This document shows, piece by piece, positions 15,807 to 25,162 of a stretch of 48,543 bases of DNA. The stretch lies in the NCBI GenBank assembly GCA_018699935.1, contig JABISF010000026.1:1-48543 (forward strand), read 5' to 3'. A program made the translations under genes and the position numbers. How positions within the stretch are numbered: position 1 is the first letter of the stretch; every line of letters starts with the position of its first letter. Source of the DNA: Flavobacteriaceae bacterium. GTDB taxonomy: Bacteria; Bacteroidota; Bacteroidia; Flavobacteriales; Flavobacteriaceae. The notes below the pieces were generated by a model, which ran no database searches, was not told the origin of the DNA, and saw only the letters and a program-made list of their open reading frames with translations.

Positions 15807-16994
15807 ATGAATCAACTCAACGATCAAAATTTCCAGAACCAACGCGCCATCATTCGAGTCGACTTTAATGTTCCGCTCAACGAGAAATTAGAAGTGACCG
15901 ATGCGACGCGTATCGTCGCGGCCAAACCCACCATAGATTATGTGCTTCAGCAAGGCGGAAGTTGTGTGCTCCTTTCACATTTGGGTCGTCCCAAACACCA
16001 AGAACCCGAGTTTTCTTTAAAAAATATTGTTGCCACAGTTTCTGAAATTTTAGGGTGTGAAGTGCTCTTTTCGGAACACTGTGTGGGGCCCGAAGCGGAA
16101 GCCCTAGCACAAGCCCTTCAACCCGGTCAAGTGCTTTTGATGGAAAACCTTAGATATCATCCCGAAGAAACCAAAGGAGATGTTGATTTTGCCCAACAAT
16201 TAGCCGCACTAGGCTCTATTTATATCAACGATGCCTTTGGTACGGCGCACCGTGCGCATGCCTCTACCACAATAATTGCACAATTCTTCGAGGGGAAAAA
16301 ATGTTTTGGTCAACTACTCAAAAAAGAAGTAGATGCCATCGAAAAAGTAATGAAAAACGGAGCTTCACCGGTCTTAGCCATTTTGGGAGGCGCAAAAATA
16401 TCCTCCAAAATCACCATCATTGAAAGTTTATTGGACAAAGTAGATCATTTGTTGATTGGCGGAGGAATGGTCTATACGTTTATTAAAGCGCAAGGTGGAA
16501 GCATCGGAAATTCTATTTGCGAAGATGAGTATGGTGACTATGCCTTGGAACTCATGGAAAAAGCAGCAGCCAAAGGCGTGCAATTGCATTTGCCAGAGGA
16601 TGTGGTTGCCGGAGACGACTTTTCTGACGGAGCCAACCGCAAAATATTTCCTGTGAATGCGATCGAAGCGGGCTGGGAAGGAATGGACGCAGGACCGAAA
16701 AGTGTTTTGCGTTTTAAGGAATTAATCACAACGTGTCGAACTATTTTGTGGAACGGGCCTTTGGGAGTCTTTGAGTTTCCCAGTTTTGCCAAGGGAACCA
16801 TCGCCGTGGGAGAAGCCATTGGCGAGGCAACCCGAGCGGGAGCCTTTTCACTCGTGGGCGGGGGTGATTCTGTTGCGGCGGTAAAACAATTTGGTTTGGA
16901 AACCCAGATGAGTTATATTAGTACAGGTGGTGGTGCGATGTTGGAAAGTTTAGAAGGTAAAATTCTGCCCGGTATAGCCGCCCTAGATCAATAA
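15807..16994 (+). CDS. pgk: Phosphoglycerate kinase
   Basis: Glycolytic enzyme transferring phosphate between 1,3-bisphosphoglycerate and ADP. From MNQLNDQNF it is 395 residues, the usual length. Visible signatures: RVDFNVPL (substrate-binding Asp/Asn), LLSHLGRP, GTAHRAHAS, ILGGAKISSK (nucleotide side), NGPLGVFE and VGGGDSVAAVK. The start is set by the promoter box and family N-terminus, removing six residues from the longest frame. A DUF4837 lipoprotein gene follows 12 bp later on the same strand. Confidence 0.97.
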   Translation: MNQLNDQNFQNQRAIIRVDFNVPLNEKLEVTDATRIVAAKPTIDYVLQQGGSCVLLSHLGRPKHQEPEFSLKNIVATVSEILGCEVLFSEHCVGPEAEALAQALQPGQVLLMENLRYHPEETKGDVDFAQQLAALGSIYINDAFGTAHRAHASTTIIAQFFEGKKCFGQLLKKEVDAIEKVMKNGASPVLAILGGAKISSKITIIESLLDKVDHLLIGGGMVYTFIKAQGGSIGNSICEDEYGDYALELMEKAAAKGVQLHLPEDVVAGDDFSDGANRKIFPVNAIEAGWEGMDAGPKSVLRFKELITTCRTILWNGPLGVFEFPSFAKGTIAVGEAIGEATRAGAFSLVGGGDSVAAVKQFGLETQMSYISTGGGAMLESLEGKILPGIAALDQ

Positions 16995-17006
16995 AATCTG
17001 GTTCTC

Positions 17007-17984
17007 ATGAAAAATTTGCTCTTGCTTTTTGTTTTCTTTTTAGTCCTCAAATGCGATTTCGGACCTTCTCAGGCAGCGGCCTATGTGCCGGAATCCAGTG
17101 GAAAGATCAACAACATTACCGTGGTGATGGCGGAAAATGAATGGGATACAGCCTTGGGCAAGCGCGTTCGAGAGGCCCTTGAAAAACCCTATGAAGGCTT
17201 GCCCCTTGACGAACCCCAGTTTAGCTTAAACTACTTAAGCCCCAAAGCGTTTACGGGCTTTGGTCGTCAAAGCAGAAATGTAATTTGGTTTCAAAATGAT
17301 TCACTGGCTCGAATCTCGCTGGCTGAAAATCAATTTGCGAGACCTCAAATTTTGGCACATATTACGGGACCGGATGCCGACGCCAAAGCATTTTATTTTG
17401 AAGAAAACCTTCAACTGTTAGAGGCCTCTTTCGGGGAACAAGAACGCAAAGAAAAGCTTCGAAGAATTCAAAAAGCACCCACAACAGAAAAAAGTTTAGA
17501 AAACCGTTTTGGGATTTCGCTGACCTATCCTTCTGCTTATGAAACAGTAGTTGATTCCACCAATTTTGTTTGGATACAAAAACAAATTCAAAAGGGACAC
17601 TTAAACCTTATTGCCTATCGTTTACCCGCCACCGTTTTCGACGCAGGCGTGCTCACTGAGCGGATCCTTGCCATCAGAGACTCCATAGGCAAAAAATACC
17701 TGCCGGGGCGCTTAGACGGCAGCTATATGATTACAGAAAAAGCGTATTTGCCCTATTTTTATAAAACCACTTTGGACGGTCAGCAAACCTATTTGACCAA
17801 AGGAACCTGGGAGGTTGCCAACGATTATATGGCGGGTCCTTTTGTAAATTATATGGTACAGGATAGTCTCAACAAGCGAATTATGGTCATAGAAGGGTTT
17901 GCCTTCGCTCCGTCCATCAGCAAAAGAGAGTACATGTTCGAACTGAACACGATTTTATCAACACTAAAAATAAAGGCAAATTAG
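17007..17984 (+). CDS. DUF4837 family putative lipoprotein
   Basis: A 325-residue protein with a hydrophobic N-terminal signal ending at Cys16 (FLVLKC). Lys at the -1 position is unusual for a lipobox, so lipidation is probable but not certain. The body matches the Bacteroidota DUF4837 family in length and in phrases such as [23 protein letters not shown]; the family has no established function and is thought to be envelope-located. It follows pgk by 12 bp and overlaps the converging tatA end by four bases. Confidence 0.85.
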   Translation: MKNLLLLFVFFLVLKCDFGPSQAAAYVPESSGKINNITVVMAENEWDTALGKRVREALEKPYEGLPLDEPQFSLNYLSPKAFTGFGRQSRNVIWFQNDSLARISLAENQFARPQILAHITGPDADAKAFYFEENLQLLEASFGEQERKEKLRRIQKAPTTEKSLENRFGISLTYPSAYETVVDSTNFVWIQKQIQKGHLNLIAYRLPATVFDAGVLTERILAIRDSIGKKYLPGRLDGSYMITEKAYLPYFYKTTLDGQQTYLTKGTWEVANDYMAGPFVNYMVQDSLNKRIMVIEGFAFAPSISKREYMFELNTILSTLKIKAN

Positions 17985-18181
17985 GATTTAGACTTCTCGT
18001 CTGTCTTGGAGTTTTCTTCTTCCACTTCCTTAGTGGCATTTTTAAACTCCTTTATTCCACTCCCGAGTCCTTTCATCAATTCAGGAATTTTTCGTCCACC
18101 GAAAAGCAAAAGCACTACTGCGATAATTAAAATGATTTGAGGACCTCCAATCATGCCTAAAAAAGGGATAGCAAACATCAT
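17981..18181 (-). CDS. tatA: TatA/TatE-type twin-arginine translocase subunit
   Basis: A 66-residue protein with one membrane helix (about 13-27), the [20 protein letters not shown] hinge and amphipathic helix, and a charged C-terminal tail. TatA multimers form the translocation path for folded proteins carrying twin-arginine signals. It is monocistronic here; tatC is not in the window. A perfect -7 box (TACATTTG, 18200-18207) precedes it. Placement beside DUF4837 and an M23 gene fits the flavobacterial pattern as I remember it. Confidence 0.94.
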   Translation of the reverse strand: MMFAIPFLGMIGGPQIILIIAVVLLLFGGRKIPELMKGLGSGIKEFKNATKEVEEENSKTDEKSKS

Positions 18182-18199
18182 GTCGTATTCTATTTAAAA

Positions 18200-18207
18200 C
18201 AAATGTA
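18200..18207 (-). promoter_or_regulatory. -7 box for tatA
   Basis: TACATTTG on the minus strand, perfect TAnnTTTG, 18 bases before the tatA ATG. Confidence 0.6.
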
Positions 18208-18265
18208 CTGAAATATTTATTTTGCAGCACATCAAATTTCAACTAGTATGAGGAATAGGATTCCT

Positions 18266-18273
18266 TATCTTTG
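18266..18273 (+). promoter_or_regulatory. -7 box for M23 gene
   Basis: TATCTTTG, perfect TAnnTTTG, ending six bases before the ATG at 18280, implying a leader of only a few bases. It could drive the four-gene run to 22669. Confidence 0.6.
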
Positions 18274-18279
18274 TAATCT

Positions 18280-19146
18280 ATGGCAAAAAGAGTTACACGT
18301 CGCGACCGCCTGATCAAAAAGTTGATGAGTCCCTATCGGATGGTGATTGTCAACGAAGAAACCTTTGAGGAGCAGCTTCAATTTCGCTTGTCTCGCTTGA
18401 ATGTGATCATATTGTTGACCCTGCTTTTAGCCATACTTACCACCACAATTTTTCTAACCATTGCCTATACTCCCATCAAGGAATACATTCCCGGCTACGA
18501 TTCTAGTGAGTTGCGCAAGAAAGCAATAAAGAACATCTTTACTGCAGATTCGCTCATATCAATTTATGATAAAAACGCCCGCTATCTCGAATCGGTTCAA
18601 AAAGTCTTGAGTGGAACGGTTGAATTTGAAGAGACGAATGAAAACAACGATATTTCGGAGTCTTTACCACCAAATTTTGAATACGAAAATCCGGCGGCAA
18701 CCGAAGATGCTCTTTTGCGAAATCTGGTCGCACAAGAAGATAAATACAATGTTTTTGAAAACAACATACAAGAACGAAATCTTTTGGTTTTTCCTCCGGC
18801 AGAAGGGCCTATTTCACAAGATTTTAATGCCGAAGAAGCGCACTATGCCGTGGATATTGTTCTCGCCAAAGACACCCCCATCAAAGCCATCGCCGATGGA
18901 ACTGTTGTCTTTGCGGAGTGGAGTGTTCAAACCGGGCACGTGATCATTTTACAGCACGATCTAGGCGTGCTTTCGGTGTACAAACACAATGCCTCTTTAA
19001 CCAAAAAACAAGGGGAAACAGTAGCTGCCGGAGAGGTCATTGCTACGGCAGGAAACACGGGGGAATATTCTACAGGCTGGCATTTGCATTTTGAAATTTG
19101 GATGGATGACTACCCCATGGATCCCAAGGATTTTTTCAATTTTTAA
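18280..19146 (+). CDS. Membrane-anchored M23 (LytM-type) peptidase
   Basis: A 288-residue protein with a basic cytoplasmic N-terminus, one membrane helix (about 41-63), a linker, and a C-terminal M23 domain (about 165-285). Both zinc motifs are intact: HYAVD (His188, Asp192) and HLHFE (His268, His270), so it should be an active peptidoglycan endopeptidase facing the periplasm. First gene of a plus-strand run in which the GH3 gene follows after six bases. Confidence 0.93.
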   Translation: MAKRVTRRDRLIKKLMSPYRMVIVNEETFEEQLQFRLSRLNVIILLTLLLAILTTTIFLTIAYTPIKEYIPGYDSSELRKKAIKNIFTADSLISIYDKNARYLESVQKVLSGTVEFEETNENNDISESLPPNFEYENPAATEDALLRNLVAQEDKYNVFENNIQERNLLVFPPAEGPISQDFNAEEAHYAVDIVLAKDTPIKAIADGTVVFAEWSVQTGHVIILQHDLGVLSVYKHNASLTKKQGETVAAGEVIATAGNTGEYSTGWHLHFEIWMDDYPMDPKDFFNF

Positions 19147-19152
19147 AAGCGT

Positions 19153-20652
19153 ATGATAAAATCCATAGTTGCTAAATGGTGGGCCAAAAGGAATTATTTA
19201 AAGACTCAAAAATGGGTACAAAACCCTATTGAAACACAGGAAAAAATTCTAAAACAGCTCGTTCAACAAGCAAAAAACACCTCCTTTGGAAAAGATCATC
19301 GGTTTGATCAAATTTCGGATTCTAACACTTTTTCGCAAAGGGTTCCTATTCGGGATTACGAAGGACTCCGGCCCTATATTGATCGTATGGTTGCTGGGGA
19401 TTCGGATGTATTATGGCCAGGGAAACCCACTTTTTTTGCAAAAACCAGCGGCACCACCTCAGGGACTAAATGGATTCCCCTCACCAAAGCCTCACTACCT
19501 TTTCACATACAAGCAGCCAGAGAAGCACTGTTGAATTACATCTATCAAAGCGGCTCGGCAGATTTTATCTCCGGTAAGCAAATCTTTTTACAGGGCAGTC
19601 CGGAATTAACCCAAAAAAACGGCGTATCCGTGGGAAGGCTTTCGGGAATTGTTGCCCACTTTGTTCCTTCTTATCTGCAAAAAAGCAGACTCCCCAGTTG
19701 GGAAACCAATTGTATTGACGATTGGGAAACCAAAGTGGATGCTATCGTTGAAGAGACACTACAAGAGGACATGCGGCTTATCTCTGGGATTCCTTCGTGG
19801 GTTCAAATGTATTTTGAACGGCTTCAAGCCAAAACGGGGAAACCTATTTCGGAGATCTTTCCAAACTTTTCAGTTTTTGTGTATGGGGGAGTCAATTTTG
19901 AGCCCTATCGCGCAGGGTTTGAAAAGCTTATGGGTAAGAAAATCGACAGCGTAGAACTATTTCCCGCCTCAGAGGGATTTATTGCCTATCAGGATCAATT
20001 GGAGGACAAGGGGCTGTTACTTTTATTGAATCACGGGATTTATTATGAATTTATAGAGGCAGATAAATTTTATGAGGAAAACCCCGTTCGCCACACGTTA
20101 AAAACGGTGGCATTGGGCGTCAATTATGTATTGATCCTCAGTACCAATGCCGGTTTGTGGGGATATAATTTGGGAGACACCATTCAGTTCACCAGTTTGC
20201 ATCCGTTCCGGATCATTGTGAGTGGAAGAATCAAACATTTTATTTCCGCCTTTGGCGAACACGTAATCGGTTCAGAGGTAGAACAGGCTCTTCAAACCGC
20301 GATCAAAGAAACCCCCGAAACGATCGTAATCAATGAATTTACGGTAGCTCCTCAAATCAGCCCAAAAGCGGGCTTGCCCTATCACGAATGGTTGATCGAA
20401 TTTGACACCCCACCAAAGGATATGAATGCATTTCGAATGCGCATAGACGAGAGCATGCAACAAAAAAACATCTATTATTACGATCTTATTGTAGGGAAAG
20501 TGCTGCAACCGTTGGTCATACAACCGATTGCCAAGGATGGATTTACAAAATACATGAAAACCGTGGGGAAATTAGGAGGGCAAAACAAAGTTCCACGCCT
20601 TTCCAACGACCGTAAGATTGCCGATGGTTTGCAAGCCTATATTGCCAGATGA
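19153..20652 (+). CDS. GH3 auxin-responsive promoter family protein
   Basis: A 499-residue member of the GH3 acyl-adenylate/amide synthetase family. The ATP-binding loop TSGTTSGTKWIP (98-109), FVYGGVNFEPYR and FPASEGF segments are clear. Plant GH3 enzymes join amino acids to hormone carboxylates through an acyl-AMP; the bacterial reaction is unknown. It begins six bases after the M23 gene and its stop overlaps the start of the glycosyltransferase gene by four bases, so it is embedded in an envelope gene cluster, suggesting that it acylates or amidates an envelope precursor (inference). Full length, no damage. Confidence 0.92.
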   Translation: MIKSIVAKWWAKRNYLKTQKWVQNPIETQEKILKQLVQQAKNTSFGKDHRFDQISDSNTFSQRVPIRDYEGLRPYIDRMVAGDSDVLWPGKPTFFAKTSGTTSGTKWIPLTKASLPFHIQAAREALLNYIYQSGSADFISGKQIFLQGSPELTQKNGVSVGRLSGIVAHFVPSYLQKSRLPSWETNCIDDWETKVDAIVEETLQEDMRLISGIPSWVQMYFERLQAKTGKPISEIFPNFSVFVYGGVNFEPYRAGFEKLMGKKIDSVELFPASEGFIAYQDQLEDKGLLLLLNHGIYYEFIEADKFYEENPVRHTLKTVALGVNYVLILSTNAGLWGYNLGDTIQFTSLHPFRIIVSGRIKHFISAFGEHVIGSEVEQALQTAIKETPETIVINEFTVAPQISPKAGLPYHEWLIEFDTPPKDMNAFRMRIDESMQQKNIYYYDLIVGKVLQPLVIQPIAKDGFTKYMKTVGKLGGQNKVPRLSNDRKIADGLQAYIAR

Positions 20653-21701
20653 AAAAGCGAAAGATCATTGTCTTTTCAAACGGAACACATTCCGCTGTTC
20701 AGCGGGATATAGAATCATTGGAAACGATGGGATATGCGGTTAAAAGGATCATTTCGCAACCCCACACCGCTTTACCTCTTTTTCTGGGGAATCGAATCCG
20801 AGAGTTTTTTTTATGTCTCTTTTATCTTCCACGGGCGAGTGCTGTGGTCTGTTGGTTTAATGATTATCATGCTTTTTTCCCAATCGTTCTTTCTAAAGTA
20901 TTCTTCAAGCCCAGTCTGTTGATTGTGGGAGGGTACGATGCGGTCACCAATCAAAGTTTAAAGTATGGGATTTTTTATAAAAAAAACCTAAGACAATGGA
21001 TGGCAAGAAAGAATTACGCTTGGGTCAAACAAATTTGGGTGGTTCATCAATCTTTGGCTGTGGGCTGTAAAACAGCACTTCAAAACAGCGGAACCCTTTC
21101 GGGTATACATTTCTTTATACCGCGTTTAAAAACGCCTGTCAACACCGTTCCCACAGCTTATGACGCAGCTTTCTGGCATTGTAGCACGGCCAAAACACCA
21201 AAAACAGTGCTCACCGTAGCGCATATTCCAGATCAACGCACTTTGAAGATCAAAGGGATTCCTTTATTCCTCAATTTGGCCAAACGCCTGCCCGATTTTC
21301 AGTTTACCTTGGCAGGAATTGCCCCACAGCTATTGGACGAACGGGAAGTTCCGCCCAACCTAACCGTATTGGGAAAACAATCCCCTTTGGAATTAAAATT
21401 CCTGTATAGTCAACACCAATATTATTTTCAAGGATCTGAAAACGAAGGGCTCCCCAATGTGCTGTGTGAAGCCATGTTATGCAAATGTATTCCGATGGGG
21501 CATGCTGTTTTTGGAATCCCCGACGCCATTGGTGATACGGGTTTATTATTTGACAATCCGCTTAATCTCAATCCCTTGGTGGCGTTTTTAGTCAATCAAG
21601 AAAAAATCAACGGAGAAGCTGCAAGGGCGCGGATTATAGAGCGCTATCCTGTTGAAAAAAGACAAGACGCTTTTGAACATTTTATACATCCAACAGTATG
21701 A
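20649..21701 (+). CDS. Glycosyltransferase, GT4-like (GT-B fold)
   Basis: A 350-residue putative glycosyltransferase. The C-terminal half carries the GT-B nucleotide-sugar site, with FQGSENEGLPNVLCEAMLCK matching the E-x7-E motif region, preceded by VLTVAHIPDQRTLKIKG, the usual start of the second Rossmann domain. The N-terminal half is divergent and I cannot predict the donor or acceptor. It overlaps the genes on both sides by four bases (ATGA type), implying translational coupling with the GH3 ligase and the pyruvyl transferase. Confidence 0.85.
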   Translation: MKKRKIIVFSNGTHSAVQRDIESLETMGYAVKRIISQPHTALPLFLGNRIREFFLCLFYLPRASAVVCWFNDYHAFFPIVLSKVFFKPSLLIVGGYDAVTNQSLKYGIFYKKNLRQWMARKNYAWVKQIWVVHQSLAVGCKTALQNSGTLSGIHFFIPRLKTPVNTVPTAYDAAFWHCSTAKTPKTVLTVAHIPDQRTLKIKGIPLFLNLAKRLPDFQFTLAGIAPQLLDEREVPPNLTVLGKQSPLELKFLYSQHQYYFQGSENEGLPNVLCEAMLCKCIPMGHAVFGIPDAIGDTGLLFDNPLNLNPLVAFLVNQEKINGEAARARIIERYPVEKRQDAFEHFIHPTV

Positions 21702-22669
21702 AAAAGGTCGCAGTTCTTTCCTATTCCAACTCCAACAACTTGGGAGATCCGATTCAAAGTTTGGCGGCCAAGGCGTTATTGGGACAAGCTGCTGATTTGG
21801 AAATGGATCGCGATCATTTGGACACCTATACCGGTTCAGCCCGGGGGATTGTTTTGAATGGATGGTTTATGGACAAGCCCGAACATTGGCCTCCGGCAGT
21901 GCAATTGGATCCGCTATTTATTTCTTTTCATTTAAATCCAACGGCAGAAAAAAAAATGACCCGTCCAGACGGAATCGCCTATTTTAAAAAGCACGAACCC
22001 ATAGGTTGTCGGGATTTATATACCCAAAAAACACTCGAACAAAAAGGGATTAAAACCTATTATTCGGCCTGTTTGACCCTAAGTCTTCAACGCAATGTGA
22101 TTGTCCCACCGCAGACCCCGAGAAAAGGAATTTTGGCATTGAGTTGTTTGGAACGGATGTTGCCCGAAGTGAATTTTGACCAAGGGATTTCCCCCAAGGG
22201 GCTTTTGTCCACCGCCATTCAAGTTCTAAAGTTTCCCAGCAAATATGTGAAGTACAAAAAAGCGCAACAGCGTTTGCGTGCTTTTTTACAGCATAAAAAC
22301 CAACCCATTACCTATCGGTCGCAGCGAATTCCCAAGATTTTGGAAGATGGAGCACAGTTTAAAGCGTTGGCTTTAGATCAATTGAAAGCGATCGCCACTG
22401 CGGAGTATGTAATTACCTCGCGAATTCATACAGCACTTCCTGCCGTTGCCTTAGGAACTCCGGTGATCTTATTGTCCGATGGATTGGAACATCCCAATCA
22501 ATGGAGTCGAATGGAAGGGATGGAGCAGTTTTTTCCAATCCTTTCTTCGCACGATTTAAAGACTTTTTCTTTGAAAGCCTTACGCCCAGGAAAGGCGCAT
22601 CTGCCCTATGTGGATTTACAAAAGGAAAAAATAACGGCTTTTTTAAAAAAACTAGAGGAGCGGGCTTAA
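21698..22669 (+). CDS. Polysaccharide pyruvyl transferase family protein
   Basis: A 323-residue protein with the PS_pyruv_trans layout: an N-terminal NLGDPIQSLAAKALL segment and a C-terminal TSRIHTALPAVALGTPVILL that contains the conserved His/Arg of the GT-B-like site. Family members such as CsaB add ketal pyruvate to cell-surface polysaccharides. The identity of the sugar here is unknown. Coupled to the glycosyltransferase by a four-base overlap, and separated from purD by 39 bp containing a near -7 box, so it ends the cluster. Confidence 0.85.
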   Translation: MKKVAVLSYSNSNNLGDPIQSLAAKALLGQAADLEMDRDHLDTYTGSARGIVLNGWFMDKPEHWPPAVQLDPLFISFHLNPTAEKKMTRPDGIAYFKKHEPIGCRDLYTQKTLEQKGIKTYYSACLTLSLQRNVIVPPQTPRKGILALSCLERMLPEVNFDQGISPKGLLSTAIQVLKFPSKYVKYKKAQQRLRAFLQHKNQPITYRSQRIPKILEDGAQFKALALDQLKAIATAEYVITSRIHTALPAVALGTPVILLSDGLEHPNQWSRMEGMEQFFPILSSHDLKTFSLKALRPGKAHLPYVDLQKEKITAFLKKLEERA

Positions 22670-22708
22670 ATAATTTATTGTATTTATCTTCGCACAAAAA
22701 TAAATTCC

Positions 22709-23980
22709 ATGAATATACTCGTCGTTGGAGCCGGTGGGCGCGAACACACTTTTTGTTGGAAATTGGCACAAAGCCCGCTTTGTGATCAGCTTTTTGCTGC
22801 TCCTGGAAATGCCGGAACCACAACAGTAGCAACGAATTTACCCGTGTCGGTTACAGACTTTCAAGGAATTAAAGCGGCCGTTTTAAAGCATGACATCAAG
22901 ATGGTGGTCGTTGGTCCGGAAGATCCTTTGGTGATGGGGATACACGATTTTTTTAAGGCTGACAGCGCACTCCAACAAGTTGCCGTTATTGGCCCCGAAA
23001 AAGAAGCGGCGCAATTGGAAGGAAGTAAGGAATATGCCAAAGCTTTCATGATGCGACACCAGATTCCCACGGCCAAATATCAAGCGTTTACGGCGGAAAC
23101 AGTTGTCCAAGGGGAAGCTTTTTTGGAAACCATGGAGGCACCTTATGTACTTAAAGCCGATGGTCTAGCCGCTGGAAAAGGAGTCTTGATTCTTCAAGAC
23201 TTACAGGAAGCCAAACGCGAACTCCGGAAAATGTTGTTAGAGCAAAAATTTGGTGCCGCTTCTTCCAAAGTGGTTATCGAGGAATTTTTGGACGGGATAG
23301 AACTCTCGTGTTTTGTTTTGTCGGATGGAAAAGGCTCGATTACGCTTCCCATGGCGAAGGACTATAAACGCATCGGAGAGGGAGACACGGGATTGAATAC
23401 CGGTGGGATGGGAGCGGTTTCACCGGTTCCTTTTGTCGATGCCGAATTCCAAAAAAAGATAGACGAAACCATCGTTCAGCCGACAGTTGCAGGTTTAAAA
23501 AAGGACGGTTTACGGTTTAAAGGATTTATTTTTATTGGGTTGATAAAAGTGGGAGATATCCCCAAAGTTATTGAGTATAACGTTCGTATGGGAGATCCAG
23601 AAACAGAGGTTGTGCTTCCAAGAATTAAAACGGATTTTGTTGAAATATTAAATGCAATTGCAACAGAGCGCTTAGACCGTATTCAACTCGAAGTGGATCA
23701 TCGTTCTGCCACCACAGTGGTTGCGGTCTCTGGGGGTTATCCGGAAAGTTATCAAAAAGGCTTTGCCATTTCTGGGCTGGAGACCACTGAAGAAGCAATC
23801 CTATTTCACGCCGGAACAATCCACAAAGACGGAATGGTAACAACTTCAGGAGGAAGGGTTTTGGCTGTAACGGCTATGGGAGACAATCATCAAGAAGCCT
23901 TGGAACGATCCTATCAGAAACTAAATAAAATTCATTTCGAAGGCATCAATTACCGAAAAGATATCGGGTTTGATTTATAA
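22709..23980 (+). CDS. purD: Phosphoribosylamine-glycine ligase
   Basis: Makes glycinamide ribonucleotide from phosphoribosylamine, glycine and ATP, the second step of purine synthesis. The 423-residue ATP-grasp enzyme has VVGAGGREH at the N-terminus, GPEDPLVMGI, ADGLAAGKGVLI in the ATP-grasp lid, GGMGAVSPVP, and NVRMGDPETEVVLPR at the metal site. TATCTTCG (22685-22692) upstream is one base off the -7 consensus. Its end overlaps the converging DUF6341 gene by six bases. Confidence 0.97.
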   Translation: MNILVVGAGGREHTFCWKLAQSPLCDQLFAAPGNAGTTTVATNLPVSVTDFQGIKAAVLKHDIKMVVVGPEDPLVMGIHDFFKADSALQQVAVIGPEKEAAQLEGSKEYAKAFMMRHQIPTAKYQAFTAETVVQGEAFLETMEAPYVLKADGLAAGKGVLILQDLQEAKRELRKMLLEQKFGAASSKVVIEEFLDGIELSCFVLSDGKGSITLPMAKDYKRIGEGDTGLNTGGMGAVSPVPFVDAEFQKKIDETIVQPTVAGLKKDGLRFKGFIFIGLIKVGDIPKVIEYNVRMGDPETEVVLPRIKTDFVEILNAIATERLDRIQLEVDHRSATTVVAVSGGYPESYQKGFAISGLETTEEAILFHAGTIHKDGMVTTSGGRVLAVTAMGDNHQEALERSYQKLNKIHFEGINYRKDIGFDL

Positions 23981-24202
23981 AAAAGAGTGCGCAGACGGAT
24001 CTTTGTCTTCTTCTCCGTTTTTGTCGAAAAGATTCAATTGAAGCACCCAGTAGATCAAGGCAGCGAAACCAATCAATAGAAAAGCCCAGTTTACGATGTT
24101 GGCAAGTGTCCAATTGCTAAGCTCTAGATTGCGCAAAACATTATAGGGGAGAAACAAAATTTCTTCAAACAACCAGGCAATCCCTTCAAAAAAGTTTTTC
24201 AT
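23975..24202 (-). CDS. DUF6341 family small membrane protein
   Basis: A 75-residue protein with one clear central membrane helix (about 36-54, FLLIGFAALIYWVLQL) preceded by an aromatic amphipathic segment (LFEEILFLPYNVLRNLELSNW), ending DPSAHSFL. This is the pattern of the DUF6341 family that I recall next to purD in Flavobacteriia. Function unknown. A perfect -7 box (24225-24232) lies upstream. Divergent from the DUF6427 gene. Confidence 0.75.
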   Translation of the reverse strand: MKNFFEGIAWLFEEILFLPYNVLRNLELSNWTLANIVNWAFLLIGFAALIYWVLQLNLFDKNGEEDKDPSAHSFL

Positions 24203-24224
24203 TCTTTTTAGTTTAATTATCTTA

Positions 24225-24232
24225 CAAATTTA
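24225..24232 (-). promoter_or_regulatory. -7 box for DUF6341 gene
   Basis: TAAATTTG on the minus strand, perfect TAnnTTTG, 22 bases before the ATG at 24202. Confidence 0.5.
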
Positions 24233-24244
24233 AGACAAAGATTA

Positions 24245-25162
24245 ATGCTGGCAAACATATTTCGCAAAACAACACTTCCGGCTTTTTTTGCAGGATTGAT
24301 TTTGGTTTTTCTAAGCGTTTATTTTTTTCATTCCGGGCATTATTTTAATGTGCTTTCCAAACCCAATTCGTGGTGGGAAACCTTGAGTCTTGCAGCCGGT
24401 TTTGCTAGTTTTATTGGAATGATGCAGTTGCTGGAAGTCAATGTGTATACCAACCGCTTCACTTTTTTTCAGTGGCTTTCTTTTCCGGTTGTTTTAACTC
24501 TTATGCCTTCCCAAGCATTTTCCTATCTCTATTTTATCCAAGCGCTCCTTTTGTATATGGGATTTCGCGCCTGTCGGGCTTTGGACCCTGGTAAAAGGGA
24601 AGCACGGCATCTTTTTCATGTCGCGCTTTGTATTGGTTTTCTGATGCTATTTGATCTTTATTTTACACTTTTGGCAATCATTCCCATCAGTTTTTTGTTT
24701 CGAACTTCCTATCGAAACCTTAAAAGTATTTGGGCTTTTTTATTACCGCTCCTATTGCTTCCCTTCACATATGCCATTTGTCTATATCTGTTCTTTGGTC
24801 GAAACCGTTTTTTGCCACCGGGGCATCATACGGGGTTTACGTTGGACCTTACTGCGATTGGTCAGGAGCATATTTGGATTGTGCTTTTATTTATTTTTAT
24901 AATTACGCTCTTTTTATCAAAGACGAAAAATCTGATAAGAGCCCTGGGAATAGGGAATTATTATATGCTGATTTGGCTTTTATTAAGCTTTGTGTTTGGG
25001 CTCTTGGGCTGGACAAAAATGGGGGCAAGTTGGTGGTTGAGTTTTTTTCCCGCCGCTTATTTTCTAGGGCTATTGCTCAAGTATAACAAATCCAAGTACA
25101 AAATGGATGTCTCCATCCTTTTACTTTTAACGGCAGCCGTACTTTTCAGAATATTTTTTTAG
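24245..25162 (+). CDS. DUF6427 family multi-pass membrane protein
   Basis: A 305-residue, very hydrophobic protein with about eight to ten predicted membrane segments and short charged loops (for example RACRALDPGKREARH near 116-130). It matches the DUF6427 family found beside purD in flavobacteria; the function is unknown, and the layout recalls O-antigen polymerase-like or other lipid-linked sugar proteins, but no motif supports that. Its end overlaps the converging reductase gene by four bases. Confidence 0.75.
   Translation: MLANIFRKTTLPAFFAGLILVFLSVYFFHSGHYFNVLSKPNSWWETLSLAAGFASFIGMMQLLEVNVYTNRFTFFQWLSFPVVLTLMPSQAFSYLYFIQALLLYMGFRACRALDPGKREARHLFHVALCIGFLMLFDLYFTLLAIIPISFLFRTSYRNLKSIWAFLLPLLLLPFTYAICLYLFFGRNRFLPPGHHTGFTLDLTAIGQEHIWIVLLFIFIITLFLSKTKNLIRALGIGNYYMLIWLLLSFVFGLLGWTKMGASWWLSFFPAAYFLGLLLKYNKSKYKMDVSILLLLTAAVLFRIFF

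Noticed and set aside
22413-22832. 139-codon minus-strand frame across the pyruvyltransferase-purD junction
   Set aside because: It is opposite two firmly identified genes and has biased, shadow-like composition.
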